From an uncultured Lachnospiraceae bacterium (lineage in GTDB: Bacteria; Bacillota; Clostridia; Lachnospirales; Lachnospiraceae), in assembly GCA_934317845.1 (NCBI GenBank), contig CAKRES010000021.1, positions 1 to 48,339 on the forward strand: a DNA stretch of 48,339 nt, read 5' to 3'. Each line of letters begins with the position of its first letter. Positions within the stretch are counted from its first letter, which is position 1. Below, piece after piece: positions 42,401 through 48,339 of this stretch. The translations under genes were made by a program, and so were the position numbers. The notes beneath the pieces are model-generated. The model had not been told where the DNA came from. It was given only the letters and a program-made list of their open reading frames with translations, and searched no databases.

Positions 42401-43253
42401 AAAGAACAGTCTTTACGATACGAAGACAGTTTATGTTGCAAAGAATAAAGTGGCAAAACCAAAAGTATTTATTCCGGTATTCCCAGGAACAAACTGCGAG
42501 TATGATACTGCGAAAGCATTTGAACTGGCAGGGGCAGAGCCAATCGTAAAAGTATTTAAGAATATGACGGCAGAAGATATCCGCGATTCTGTAGAGATTT
42601 TCAGTAAGGGAATCAAGGAAGCTCAGATGATCATGTTCCCAGGTGGATTCAGTGCCGGTGACGAACCGGATGGTTCCGGTAAATTTATTGCTACCGCGTT
42701 CCGTAATGCTAAGATCAAGGAAGAGGTAAGCAAGCTGCTTGATGAGCGGGATGGATTGGTACTTGGTATCTGTAACGGTTTCCAGGCATTGATCAAATTG
42801 GGACTTGTTCCATATGGTGAGATCGTAGAACAGAAAGCGGATTCTCCGACACTTACGATCAACAGCATCGGACGCCACGTTTCCAAGATGGTATATACCA
42901 AGGTGGTAACCAATAAGAGCCCATGGCTTAAAAATGCAGAGCTGGGCGGCGTGTATGCGATTCCTGCTTCCCATGGTGAGGGACGTTTCGTAGCCAACAA
43001 AGAGTGGCTCGAGAAATTATTTGAAAATGGACAGGTTGCTACACAATATGTGGATCTTTCCGGCAATCCAACGATGGATGAGGACTTCAATGTCAATGGT
43101 TCCTACTGTGCGATCGAAGGTATCACAAGTCCGGATGGACGTGTGCTTGGTAAGATGGCACATTCCGAGCGTATCGGTGACAGCGTTGCCATCAACATTA
43201 CCGGAAATCAGGATCAGAAGATTTTCCGTTCCGGTGTAGAGTATTTCCTGTAA
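39495..43253 (+). CDS. purL: Phosphoribosylformylglycinamidine synthase, single-chain PurL
   Basis: A 1252-residue enzyme of purine synthesis step 4, which makes FGAM from FGAR, glutamine and ATP. It contains the PurS-like N-terminal domain (about 1-150), linker, two AIRS-type synthetase halves (FKNETHNHPTEIEPFGGAAT, GGKDSMSGTF) and a C-terminal class I glutamine amidotransferase (about 990-1252) with C1093 in LGICNGFQ and SHGEGRF. This long, fused form is the one common in Clostridia and Gammaproteobacteria rather than the PurS/L/Q set of Bacillus. No other pur genes are adjacent. All domains are complete. Confidence 0.95.
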   Translation: MSNVRRVYVEKKADYAVHAKELLQDIRGYLGIKDVTAVRVLVRYDIENISEQTYQKALHTVFAEAPVDECYEGAEVALSDGDVSFSVEYLPGQFDQRADSAEQCVKLLNEEEEPVIRSATTYIISGGISEEELAVIKHHCINPVDSRLASSAVPETLEQIFDEPQDVKIFTGFQDMPEQELKQLYDSLGLAMTFKDFLHIQNYFKKEEKRDPSMTEIRVLDTYWSDHCRHTTFSTELKNVTFEDSYYGAPVKKSYEAYLDNFKELYKDRDDKYVCLMDIALMAMKKLKKDGKLQDMEESDEINACSIVVPVEIDGVEEEWLVSFKNETHNHPTEIEPFGGAATCLGGAIRDPLSGRSYVYQAMRVTGAADPTKSLKETLEGKLPQRKIVNGAADGYSSYGNQIGLATGLVDEIYHPNYVAKRMEIGAVMGAAPRRAVKRLNSDPGDIIVLLGGRTGRDGCGGATGSSKAHTTQSIDTCGAEVQKGNAPTERKLQRLFRREEVASLIKKCNDFGAGGVSVAIGELADGLQIDLDKVPKKYAGLDGTELAISESQERMAVVLDPKDVDQFMAYAKEENLESVAVAVVTEEPRLILSWRGKEIVNISRAFLNTNGAHQENDVYVSLPKQEDNDLKTSVKSGDMKQAWLDTLSDLNVCSKKGLVEMFDSSIGAGSVVMPYGGSYQLSPTQTMIAKLPVLKGTTDTITMMSYGYDPYLTSWSPYHGAIYAVVHSVAKIVANGGDYKKIRFTFQEYFKRLGEDKTRWGQPFAALLGAYDAQMGFGLPSIGGKDSMSGTFNDIDVPPTLVSFAVDVAKKQDVVTSELKKPGSKLVLFEIETDDYDLPKYDKVMQLYDAVHAITTSGQALSSYAVGFGGVLEAVSKMAFGNKLGVTLDSAYSVEDLTKKCYGAILLEMPAEAVDKITCAYKVVGEVNDSKNFTYGDTVIPMEEALEAWTGKLEKVFPTSSNVEQKEVKNSLYDTKTVYVAKNKVAKPKVFIPVFPGTNCEYDTAKAFELAGAEPIVKVFKNMTAEDIRDSVEIFSKGIKEAQMIMFPGGFSAGDEPDGSGKFIATAFRNAKIKEEVSKLLDERDGLVLGICNGFQALIKLGLVPYGEIVEQKADSPTLTINSIGRHVSKMVYTKVVTNKSPWLKNAELGGVYAIPASHGEGRFVANKEWLEKLFENGQVATQYVDLSGNPTMDEDFNVNGSYCAIEGITSPDGRVLGKMAHSERIGDSVAINITGNQDQKIFRSGVEYFL

Positions 43254-43270
43254 ATATAAGAAAAATCATG

Positions 43271-43347
43271 AAAATAACAGAGTTTTTCCAAAAAAAATAG
43301 ACAATATCACAAATTTTTTTGAAAAAACCTCTGTTATTTTTTTTCAT
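43271..43347 (+). terminator. Long A/T-rich hairpin after purL (likely terminator)
   Basis: AAAATAACAGAG (43271-43282) pairs with CTCTGTTATTTT (43329-43340); the inner A/T tracts (TTTTTC/GAAAAA and CAAAAAAA/TTTTTTTG) continue the stem to about 28 bases per arm with mismatches. T-run follows. The remaining gap to 43453 shows no clear promoter. Confidence 0.6.
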
Positions 43348-43453
43348 TTTGTTGTAAGATGTTAATATATGTAGCACAAACGTAATATTTGACCATTTTG
43401 TGATACGGATTTGTAACAGTTGACTTAGAAAAATAAAATATGGTGGTGGAAGA

Positions 43454-44551
43454 ATGAGAGTAAAGCGGGGGCTTAGGTTAGTTTCATTTTTTTGCGTGTT
43501 GATGATGCTGACTGTACAGTTGGCTGTAGTTGACACCAAAGCTGCAACAGGGACAGTGATTACGATCAGCAGTGATGGACAGGTAGTGGATACCTTTCAG
43601 GGAGTGAGTTCCCTTTATCGTCCGGGAAGCTGGGATGGGACGGATGCGACATATGGATGTCATGCATATGTGATCCGTTATTACCAGGCAATTTATGGAA
43701 AGACCGTATATAATCTGTTTCATAAACAGACTCCTTTGACTTATGGAGATACATTTTCACAGGTTGCGACACCGGCAGTCGGTGATATCTGTGCGCAGAT
43801 CAAGACAAGCAGTAACCATTGGTCTATTGTTAAGAGTGTGGATACAGCGAAACAGACGGTAACGGTTATTGATCAGAACAACAAATGGACAGTTGCAGGT
43901 GTGACCTATGCATATAGTAACTATACCTATAATTGGTCAGAGGTAGCATTTTATCGTCTGGCATCTGTACAGGCAGGTGTCGTGCAGCAGGCAACGCAGG
44001 AAGTGGCTACGACAGCGGTTTCATCTCCACAGACAACGGAAGCTGTAAAGGTACCTCAGCCGGTAGCAACAGGTGCAAGTACAACGATGAATGTGAATAA
44101 AGGTGCCAAAAAGAAGATTACAGATAAATGGGTGCCAAATCTTTCCGTCAATCCTGCAATATCATGGAAGTCCTCCAAGAAGAGTGTGGCCAAAGTGTCA
44201 AAGAGGGGCTATGTGACTGGAGTAAAGAAAGGGACGGCAAAGGTGACCGGACAGCTTTCGGATGGACAGGCTGTAGCGATCAAGGTGAAGGTCAAGGTTC
44301 CGACAAAGAAATTAAAGCTTTCTTCTACAGATGTCACCATTCCACAGAACAATAGTGACTGGAATATCAAGACGGTAGCAGTTCGTACCCCTAAAAATGC
44401 TACCGATACATATAAATTTACTTCTTCTGATCCAACGATCGCATCCGTTGATGCCAGTGGTGTGGTGACTACTCATGCGAAACGTGGTATGACGACGATC
44501 ACTGTTACTTCCGGAAGTAAAAAGAAAAAGTGTATTGTGAGAGTTTATTAA
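43454..44551 (+). CDS. Secreted CHAP-like protein with two Ig-like (Big_2-type) domains
   Basis: A 365-residue secreted protein. Signal peptide 1-31 (ending VVDTKAAT). Residues about 35-175 resemble a CHAP/NlpC-type cysteine hydrolase: candidate Cys in YGCHAYVIRYY, then PAVGDICAQ and the His in NHWSIVKSV, then VIDQNN. A Thr/Gln/Val-rich linker (about 180-210) leads to two bacterial Ig-like domains (about 212-290 and 292-365; SWKSSKKSVAKVSKRGYVTGVKKGTAKVT). It may cleave peptidoglycan cross-links or bind the wall. Lys-rich Ig domains suggest binding of acidic wall polymers. Substrate is not shown by sequence. Confidence 0.7.
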   Translation: MRVKRGLRLVSFFCVLMMLTVQLAVVDTKAATGTVITISSDGQVVDTFQGVSSLYRPGSWDGTDATYGCHAYVIRYYQAIYGKTVYNLFHKQTPLTYGDTFSQVATPAVGDICAQIKTSSNHWSIVKSVDTAKQTVTVIDQNNKWTVAGVTYAYSNYTYNWSEVAFYRLASVQAGVVQQATQEVATTAVSSPQTTEAVKVPQPVATGASTTMNVNKGAKKKITDKWVPNLSVNPAISWKSSKKSVAKVSKRGYVTGVKKGTAKVTGQLSDGQAVAIKVKVKVPTKKLKLSSTDVTIPQNNSDWNIKTVAVRTPKNATDTYKFTSSDPTIASVDASGVVTTHAKRGMTTITVTSGSKKKKCIVRVY

Positions 44552-44561
44552 AGAAGACTAA

Positions 44562-44597
44562 AAACACTAACGGCAGATTGCTGTTAGTGTTTTTTTG
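44562..44597 (+). terminator. Intrinsic terminator after the CHAP-like gene
   Basis: AAACACTAAC (44562-44571) pairs with GTTAGTGTTT (44583-44592) with a loop of 11 bases, then a T-run to 44597. Confidence 0.83.
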
Positions 44598-44639
44598 TTA
44601 AAATACGATAAAAAATGAATGAAAATCCGGTGTTTTTTA

Positions 44640-44668
44640 TTGAAGATGGCAACATAGTATAGTAAAAT
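44640..44668 (+). promoter_or_regulatory. Putative promoter of the DUF1015 gene
   Basis: TTGAAG (44640-44645), 17 bases, TAAAAT (44663-44668), 33 bases before the start codon. Moderate match. Confidence 0.4.
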
Positions 44669-44701
44669 AGTAATAGTATGTTGGGAAAGGAGAAGACATG
44701 C

Positions 44702-45946
44702 ATGGCAGAGATAAAAACATTCCGGGCAGTACGTCCGGCAGAAGGAATGGCACAGAAGATTGCAGCACTTCCATATGACGTATATAATCGTCAAGAGGCA
44801 AGAGAACAGGTGCAGGGGGATCAGGATACCTTTTTGCGTATTGATCGTCCGGAAACGCAGTTTTCACAAGAGTATGACATGTATGCACCGGAGGTATATC
44901 AAAAAGCGAGGAGTTTATTTGAGGAAATGGAGCAGGATGGCCGTTATATAGAAGACAGCGACGACTGCTATTACATTTATCAGCTTACAATGGAGGGCAG
45001 AGTGCAGAATGGAATTGTTGCCTGTGCATCCATTGATGATTATATGAATGGTGTCATAAAAAAACACGAGAATACAAGAGAGGAGAAGGAGCAGGACCGC
45101 ATCCGGCATGTGGACTGTATGAATGCCCAGACAGGACCGATCTTTCTTGCATACCGTGCGAATGAAATGCTTCGTAAGGTAGTGGCAGAGGCATGTAAAG
45201 AGCAGCCTCTTTACGATTTTACTTCGGAGGATGCCATTACGCATCGTGTATTTAAGATTGACCGAAAGGAACAGATCGATACGATCCATGAAACCTTTCA
45301 TAACATGGAACAGATCTATATTGCAGATGGACATCATCGGGCAGCTTCTGCTGTAAAAGTAGGACTGCAGCGAAGAAAAGAACATCCGGATTATGATGGA
45401 ACGGAAGAATTTAATTATTTTCTTGCGGTGTTATTCCCGGATGAGGAGCTTAAGATATTACCATATAACCGCGTTGTGGCGGATTTAAACGGACTTACCA
45501 AAGAGGCTTTTCTGGAGCAGGTAGCGCAGTCCTTTGAAGTAAAGGAATGTGAACGACCGGTTGCACCAAAGGAGAAAGCAGTATTTGGCATGTATCTGGA
45601 TCAGAGGTGGTATGAGCTTCAGGCAAAAGAATCTGTAAAAAGTACAGATCCGGTAGAGGGACTGGATGTTTCTATTTTACAAAATGCCCTGCTTGGTCCT
45701 GTGCTTGGCATCCATGATCCACGTACAGACAAGCGTATTGATTTTGTAGGTGGAATTCGTGGATTGGCAGAGCTGGAGCGTCGATGCCGGGAAGATATGA
45801 AACTTGCATTTTCCATGTATCCGACTTCAATCGGAGAACTGTTTGCTGTGGCAGATGCCGGACGACTGATGCCGCCTAAATCTACATGGTTTGAACCAAA
45901 GCTGCGAAGCGGATTGTTTATACATAAACTGGAACGGGAAGAATAA
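44702..45946 (+). CDS. DUF1015 family protein (SerK-like)
   Basis: A 414-residue cytosolic protein of the DUF1015 family. The core motif IADGHHRAASAV is present, along with AALPYDVYNRQEAREQV near the N-terminus, and MYPTSIGELFAVADAGRLMPPKST near the end. An archaeal member (SerK) is an ADP-dependent free-serine kinase of the ParB/Srx fold; whether bacterial members act in the same way is uncertain. ATG 44702 follows AAAGGAG by nine bases; an ATG at 44698 is out of frame, and 44678 lies before the site. It lies 12 bases before the branching-enzyme-like gene, so the two may be cotranscribed. Confidence 0.75.
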   Translation: MAEIKTFRAVRPAEGMAQKIAALPYDVYNRQEAREQVQGDQDTFLRIDRPETQFSQEYDMYAPEVYQKARSLFEEMEQDGRYIEDSDDCYYIYQLTMEGRVQNGIVACASIDDYMNGVIKKHENTREEKEQDRIRHVDCMNAQTGPIFLAYRANEMLRKVVAEACKEQPLYDFTSEDAITHRVFKIDRKEQIDTIHETFHNMEQIYIADGHHRAASAVKVGLQRRKEHPDYDGTEEFNYFLAVLFPDEELKILPYNRVVADLNGLTKEAFLEQVAQSFEVKECERPVAPKEKAVFGMYLDQRWYELQAKESVKSTDPVEGLDVSILQNALLGPVLGIHDPRTDKRIDFVGGIRGLAELERRCREDMKLAFSMYPTSIGELFAVADAGRLMPPKSTWFEPKLRSGLFIHKLEREE

Positions 45947-45958
45947 GGAGGTAGCATC

Positions 45959-48339
45959 ATGCGAAGAGATAACAATATATTTATTAACTGGGAAGAGGTA
46001 CATGCGATCAAACACGGTCTGCATGACAATCCACATCACATTTTAGGCCCACATATGGACTGGGATGGCGTTGTGATCAATGCCTATGTAAAAGATGCCT
46101 TAAAGGTAGAGGTGATACATCGTGATACAAAGGAAAGCTATGAGATGCGTGCATCCGGTATCGCTGATTTCTTTACAGTTGCTACCGGAGAGAGTTCTGT
46201 ATTTCCGTATATGCTGCGTGCTACTTACCGGGATGGCAGTACATATGAGTATGTGGATGCCTATTCCTTTGAGCCCGTGATCGACAATATGGAGCTGGCA
46301 GAGTTCTCACAGGGAATCGGTTATGAAATCTATAAAAAACTTGGTGCACATCCGATGACAGTCGATGGTGTAGATGGCGTTTTATTTGCAGTATGGGCTC
46401 CGAATGCACAGCGCGTCAGCGTGGTCGGAGAATTCAATCTGTGGGAAGGAAGCCGTGGACTGATGCGTCGTCTGGCGAACTCCTCGGTTTTTGAGTTGTT
46501 TGTTCCGGGAATTGCACTTGGAGCAACTTATAAGTTTGAGATCCGTACCTATGATGGAGAGATTTTCTTAAAGTCAGATCCCTATGCACAGCGCAACGAG
46601 CATGCTCCTTCGGACGCTTCTGTTGTAACGGATGCGACACATCGTTTCCGCGATGGTAAATGGATCAAAAACAGAGATGCAGCATGTAATAAAGAAAAAC
46701 CAATGAATATTTGTCAGGTAGATCTGTTCTCCTTTGCGGGAACGCTTGGAACAGAGGAAACTTATAAAACGATTGCGAAGCCTCTGATCAACTATATCAA
46801 AGAGAGAGAGTATCGTTATGTGGAGTTTTCTCCGATCATGGATTATGCCAATGTGGCAGCGGGCGGTTATATTACACGCGGCTTTTATGCAGTGATGAGT
46901 ACCTTAGGTTCTGCTGCTGATCTGAAATATCTGATTGACCAACTGCATCAGAATGAGATCGGCGTACTGCTTGACTGGGCTCCAAATCATTTCTCCAAAG
47001 ATGATAATGGACTGTACCTTTACGATGGAGCGGCTGCTTATGAAGACAGCAATCCACTACGGGCAGATAATACTGCGTTTGGAACGGTCAATTTCAACTA
47101 TGGAAGAAAAGAAGTCAGTAATTTCCTGATCAGCAATGCTTTATACTGGGTGGAAGAATTCCATGCAGACGGTCTGATCGTATCTTCGGTTGCATCCATG
47201 TTGTATCTGGATTATGGGAAGAATGACGGTGAGTGGCTGCCAAATATATATGGAAGCAATGAAAATCTGGAGGCAGTTGAGTTCTTCAAACATTTAAATT
47301 CTATTATGAAGCGTAGAAATAAAGGGGTAATTATGATTGCAGATGATGTCAGTCTGTGGCCGGATGTAACAAAAGACGTGGAAGAGGAAGGACTGGGTTT
47401 TGATTACAAGTGGAATCTTGGCTGGTCTGAGGACATGATGGATTATATGTCAATGGATTTTGGTGCACGCAGAAGCAATTACAATGCTCTCACTTTCAGT
47501 CTGCTCTATGCGTACAATGAGCAGTTTATGTATGGATTTTCTGCAAAATCAGGTGCGAAAGACCTATATGCAAAGCTGACAGGAAATGAGATTCAGAAAC
47601 AGGCAAGCTTTAAAGTGCTGCTTGGTTATCTGATGATGCAGCCGGGAAAGAAATATATGAGCGCAGCCATAGAAGATGCAATTACAAATGAATCAGTAAA
47701 ACAATATATCAAGGATCTGCAGAAGCTTTATGTGACAGAATCGGCACTTTATAAGCAAGATTATGAGGATACGGGATTTGAGTGGATCAATACAATGAAA
47801 GCCAAAGAAGGTATTCTGGTATTTGCCAGAAAAACAGAAAACAAAAATGACACTTTAGTGGTCATTTGTAATTTCTCGGCCGAGGAAGAAGACGCCTTTT
47901 CTATTGGTGTACCATATGCAGGCAAGTATAAAGAGATCTTTAACAGTGATCGCAAGGAATATGATGGGGAAGGCAATGGCAACCCACGGATGCGCCAGAG
48001 TAAGGCACAGGAATGTGATGCCAGAGAGAATTCTATTGTAACAGTAGTGCCGGCATTTGGTATTTCGGTATATAAATATAATGTGGCAGGAACAGTAAAA
48101 GAAAAGACTGAGCCAAAGAAAACAACCACAACAAAGAAAAAGGTTGCAAAGAAGCCGGTGGCAGCGAAAAAAGAAGCAGCTCCAAAGAAAGCAGTAGAAA
48201 CGAAAAAAGAAGCAGCTCCAAAGAAAGCAGTAGAAACGAAAAAAGAAGTAGCTCCAAAGAAAGCAGTGGCAGCGAAAAAAGAACCGGCTCCAAAGAAAGC
48301 AGTGGCAGCGAAAAAAGAACCGGCTCCAAAGAAAGCAGT
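45959..48339 (+). CDS. Glycogen branching enzyme-like protein without catalytic residues, Lys/Ala/Pro repeat tail (3' end outside window)
   Basis: 793 codons are visible with no stop. The layout follows GlgB: N-terminal module (about 20-105), CBM48-like module (about 120-215; VLFAVWAPNAQRVSVVGEFN), a GH13 barrel (about 240-600) and a C-terminal beta domain (about 610-720). Flanking blocks are well kept (LLDWAPNHFSKDD, NYGRKEVSNFLISNALYW, VASMLYLDYGK). The catalytic core is not: the nucleophile motif GLRVDA reads GLIVSS (S409 for Asp), AEEST reads ADDVS (D462/D463 for Glu), and the LSHDEVVHG block reads YGFSAKSGA. From 48155 the frame carries 12-residue repeats. Intact frame over the body suggests a maintained glucan-binding or scaffold protein. 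Ribosome site AAGGAGG precedes ATG. Confidence 0.8.
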   Translation, partial: MRRDNNIFINWEEVHAIKHGLHDNPHHILGPHMDWDGVVINAYVKDALKVEVIHRDTKESYEMRASGIADFFTVATGESSVFPYMLRATYRDGSTYEYVDAYSFEPVIDNMELAEFSQGIGYEIYKKLGAHPMTVDGVDGVLFAVWAPNAQRVSVVGEFNLWEGSRGLMRRLANSSVFELFVPGIALGATYKFEIRTYDGEIFLKSDPYAQRNEHAPSDASVVTDATHRFRDGKWIKNRDAACNKEKPMNICQVDLFSFAGTLGTEETYKTIAKPLINYIKEREYRYVEFSPIMDYANVAAGGYITRGFYAVMSTLGSAADLKYLIDQLHQNEIGVLLDWAPNHFSKDDNGLYLYDGAAAYEDSNPLRADNTAFGTVNFNYGRKEVSNFLISNALYWVEEFHADGLIVSSVASMLYLDYGKNDGEWLPNIYGSNENLEAVEFFKHLNSIMKRRNKGVIMIADDVSLWPDVTKDVEEEGLGFDYKWNLGWSEDMMDYMSMDFGARRSNYNALTFSLLYAYNEQFMYGFSAKSGAKDLYAKLTGNEIQKQASFKVLLGYLMMQPGKKYMSAAIEDAITNESVKQYIKDLQKLYVTESALYKQDYEDTGFEWINTMKAKEGILVFARKTENKNDTLVVICNFSAEEEDAFSIGVPYAGKYKEIFNSDRKEYDGEGNGNPRMRQSKAQECDARENSIVTVVPAFGISVYKYNVAGTVKEKTEPKKTTTTKKKVAKKPVAAKKEAAPKKAVETKKEAAPKKAVETKKEVAPKKAVAAKKEPAPKKAVAAKKEPAPKKA
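48155..48339 (+). repeat. 36-bp tandem repeat encoding a Lys/Ala/Pro-rich tail
   Basis: Five copies of a 36-base unit (48155-48334) plus the start of a sixth reach the window edge. Each encodes 12 residues like AV(E/A)(T/A)KKE(A/V/P)APKK. Unit borders are codon-aligned. Copies 2 and 3 share ETKKE, copies 4 and 5 AAKKEPA, showing local duplication. Translated, it resembles the basic tails of histone H1-like bacterial proteins. A Lys/Thr-rich stretch (48103-48154) precedes it. Confidence 0.93.

Noticed and set aside
43384..43453. Promoter of the CHAP-like gene at TTGTAA-N17-TAAAAT (43411-43439)
   Set aside because: The -10 would lie only 14 bases before the start codon, leaving almost no leader for the ribosome site.
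47761..48329. Minus-strand open frames opposite the end of the branching-enzyme-like gene
   Set aside because: They mirror the repeat codons, give Leu/Ser/Phe-rich repeats and have no ribosome site.
48155..48339. CRISPR array
   Set aside because: The repeats are directly tandem without spacers and keep the reading frame of the upstream gene.
45959..48339. Decaying pseudogene of glgB
   Set aside because: No frameshift or stop over 793 codons, and conserved structural blocks persist around the altered catalytic sites, which points to a selected pseudoenzyme rather than decay.

Overview
The window looks like a chromosomal segment of a low-to-moderate GC, spore-former-type Firmicute, most probably a Lachnospiraceae member (gut Clostridia). 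The grounds are Spo0A, a SpoIIIE/FtsK translocase next to a TepA-type protease, DUF3793, PadR/DUF1700/DUF4097 and DUF1292 genes, strong AGGAGG ribosome sites, and many intrinsic terminators. No tRNA, rRNA, insertion sequence, phage gene or CRISPR array was seen. Gene content is mostly chromosomal core with small accessory cassettes. No gene-free gap reaches 300 bases.

Layout. 1-911: spo0A with its terminator. 956-7562: a complete F1Fo ATP synthase operon in the order B-E-E-F-H-A-G-D-C, with two c-subunit genes encoding identical proteins. 7560-8474: a ZIP metal transporter behind a promoter with an inverted-repeat operator. 8483-10959 (minus): a NhaC antiporter plus an EamA exporter. 11185-13228: an ECF-like sigma factor, a membrane-anchored putative anti-sigma, a small membrane protein and an unknown protein. 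13319-16276: enolase behind a structured leader and the same operator as the ZIP gene, then DUF3793, flavodoxin and thioredoxin. 16311-18288: a PadR/DUF1700/DUF4097 envelope cassette with dyads at its promoter. 18289-18753 (minus): a small glucosaminidase. 18907-21913: a BMP-type binding lipoprotein paired with a chemoreceptor.

21975-23761: an Rrf2 regulator and an O-acetylhomoserine sulfhydrylase separated by a strong palindrome. 23783-25636: a zinc-ribbon protein and a TPM protein. 25696-30409: TepA-like protease, a surface protein, FtsK/SpoIIIE and a small membrane protein. 30438-33025: leuS. 33023-33322 (minus): DUF1292. 33520-36003: a NhaD-like antiporter and a BspA-like repeat protein without a signal peptide. 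36060-37467: a CheX-like/CheY pair. 37480-39407: two adjacent AstE/AspA-family proteins, one with zinc ligands and one without. 39495-43253: single-chain purL. 43454-44597: a secreted CHAP-like protein with Ig-like domains. 44702-48339: DUF1015 and an unfinished glycogen branching enzyme-like gene.

The most unusual item is that last gene (45959 to the window edge). It keeps the branching-enzyme fold but has lost the catalytic residues of three of the four GH13 regions, and it carries a lysine/alanine/proline-rich 12-residue tandem repeat tail resembling histone H1. Other points of interest are the shared GTTAG-N6-CTAAC element over the start sites of the ZIP and enolase promoters, a possible SD/decoy-SD switch in the enolase leader, the AstE enzyme/pseudoenzyme pair, the lipoprotein/chemoreceptor pair, and the duplicated atpE. 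All calls rest on reading the sequence and on family knowledge; no searches were run.
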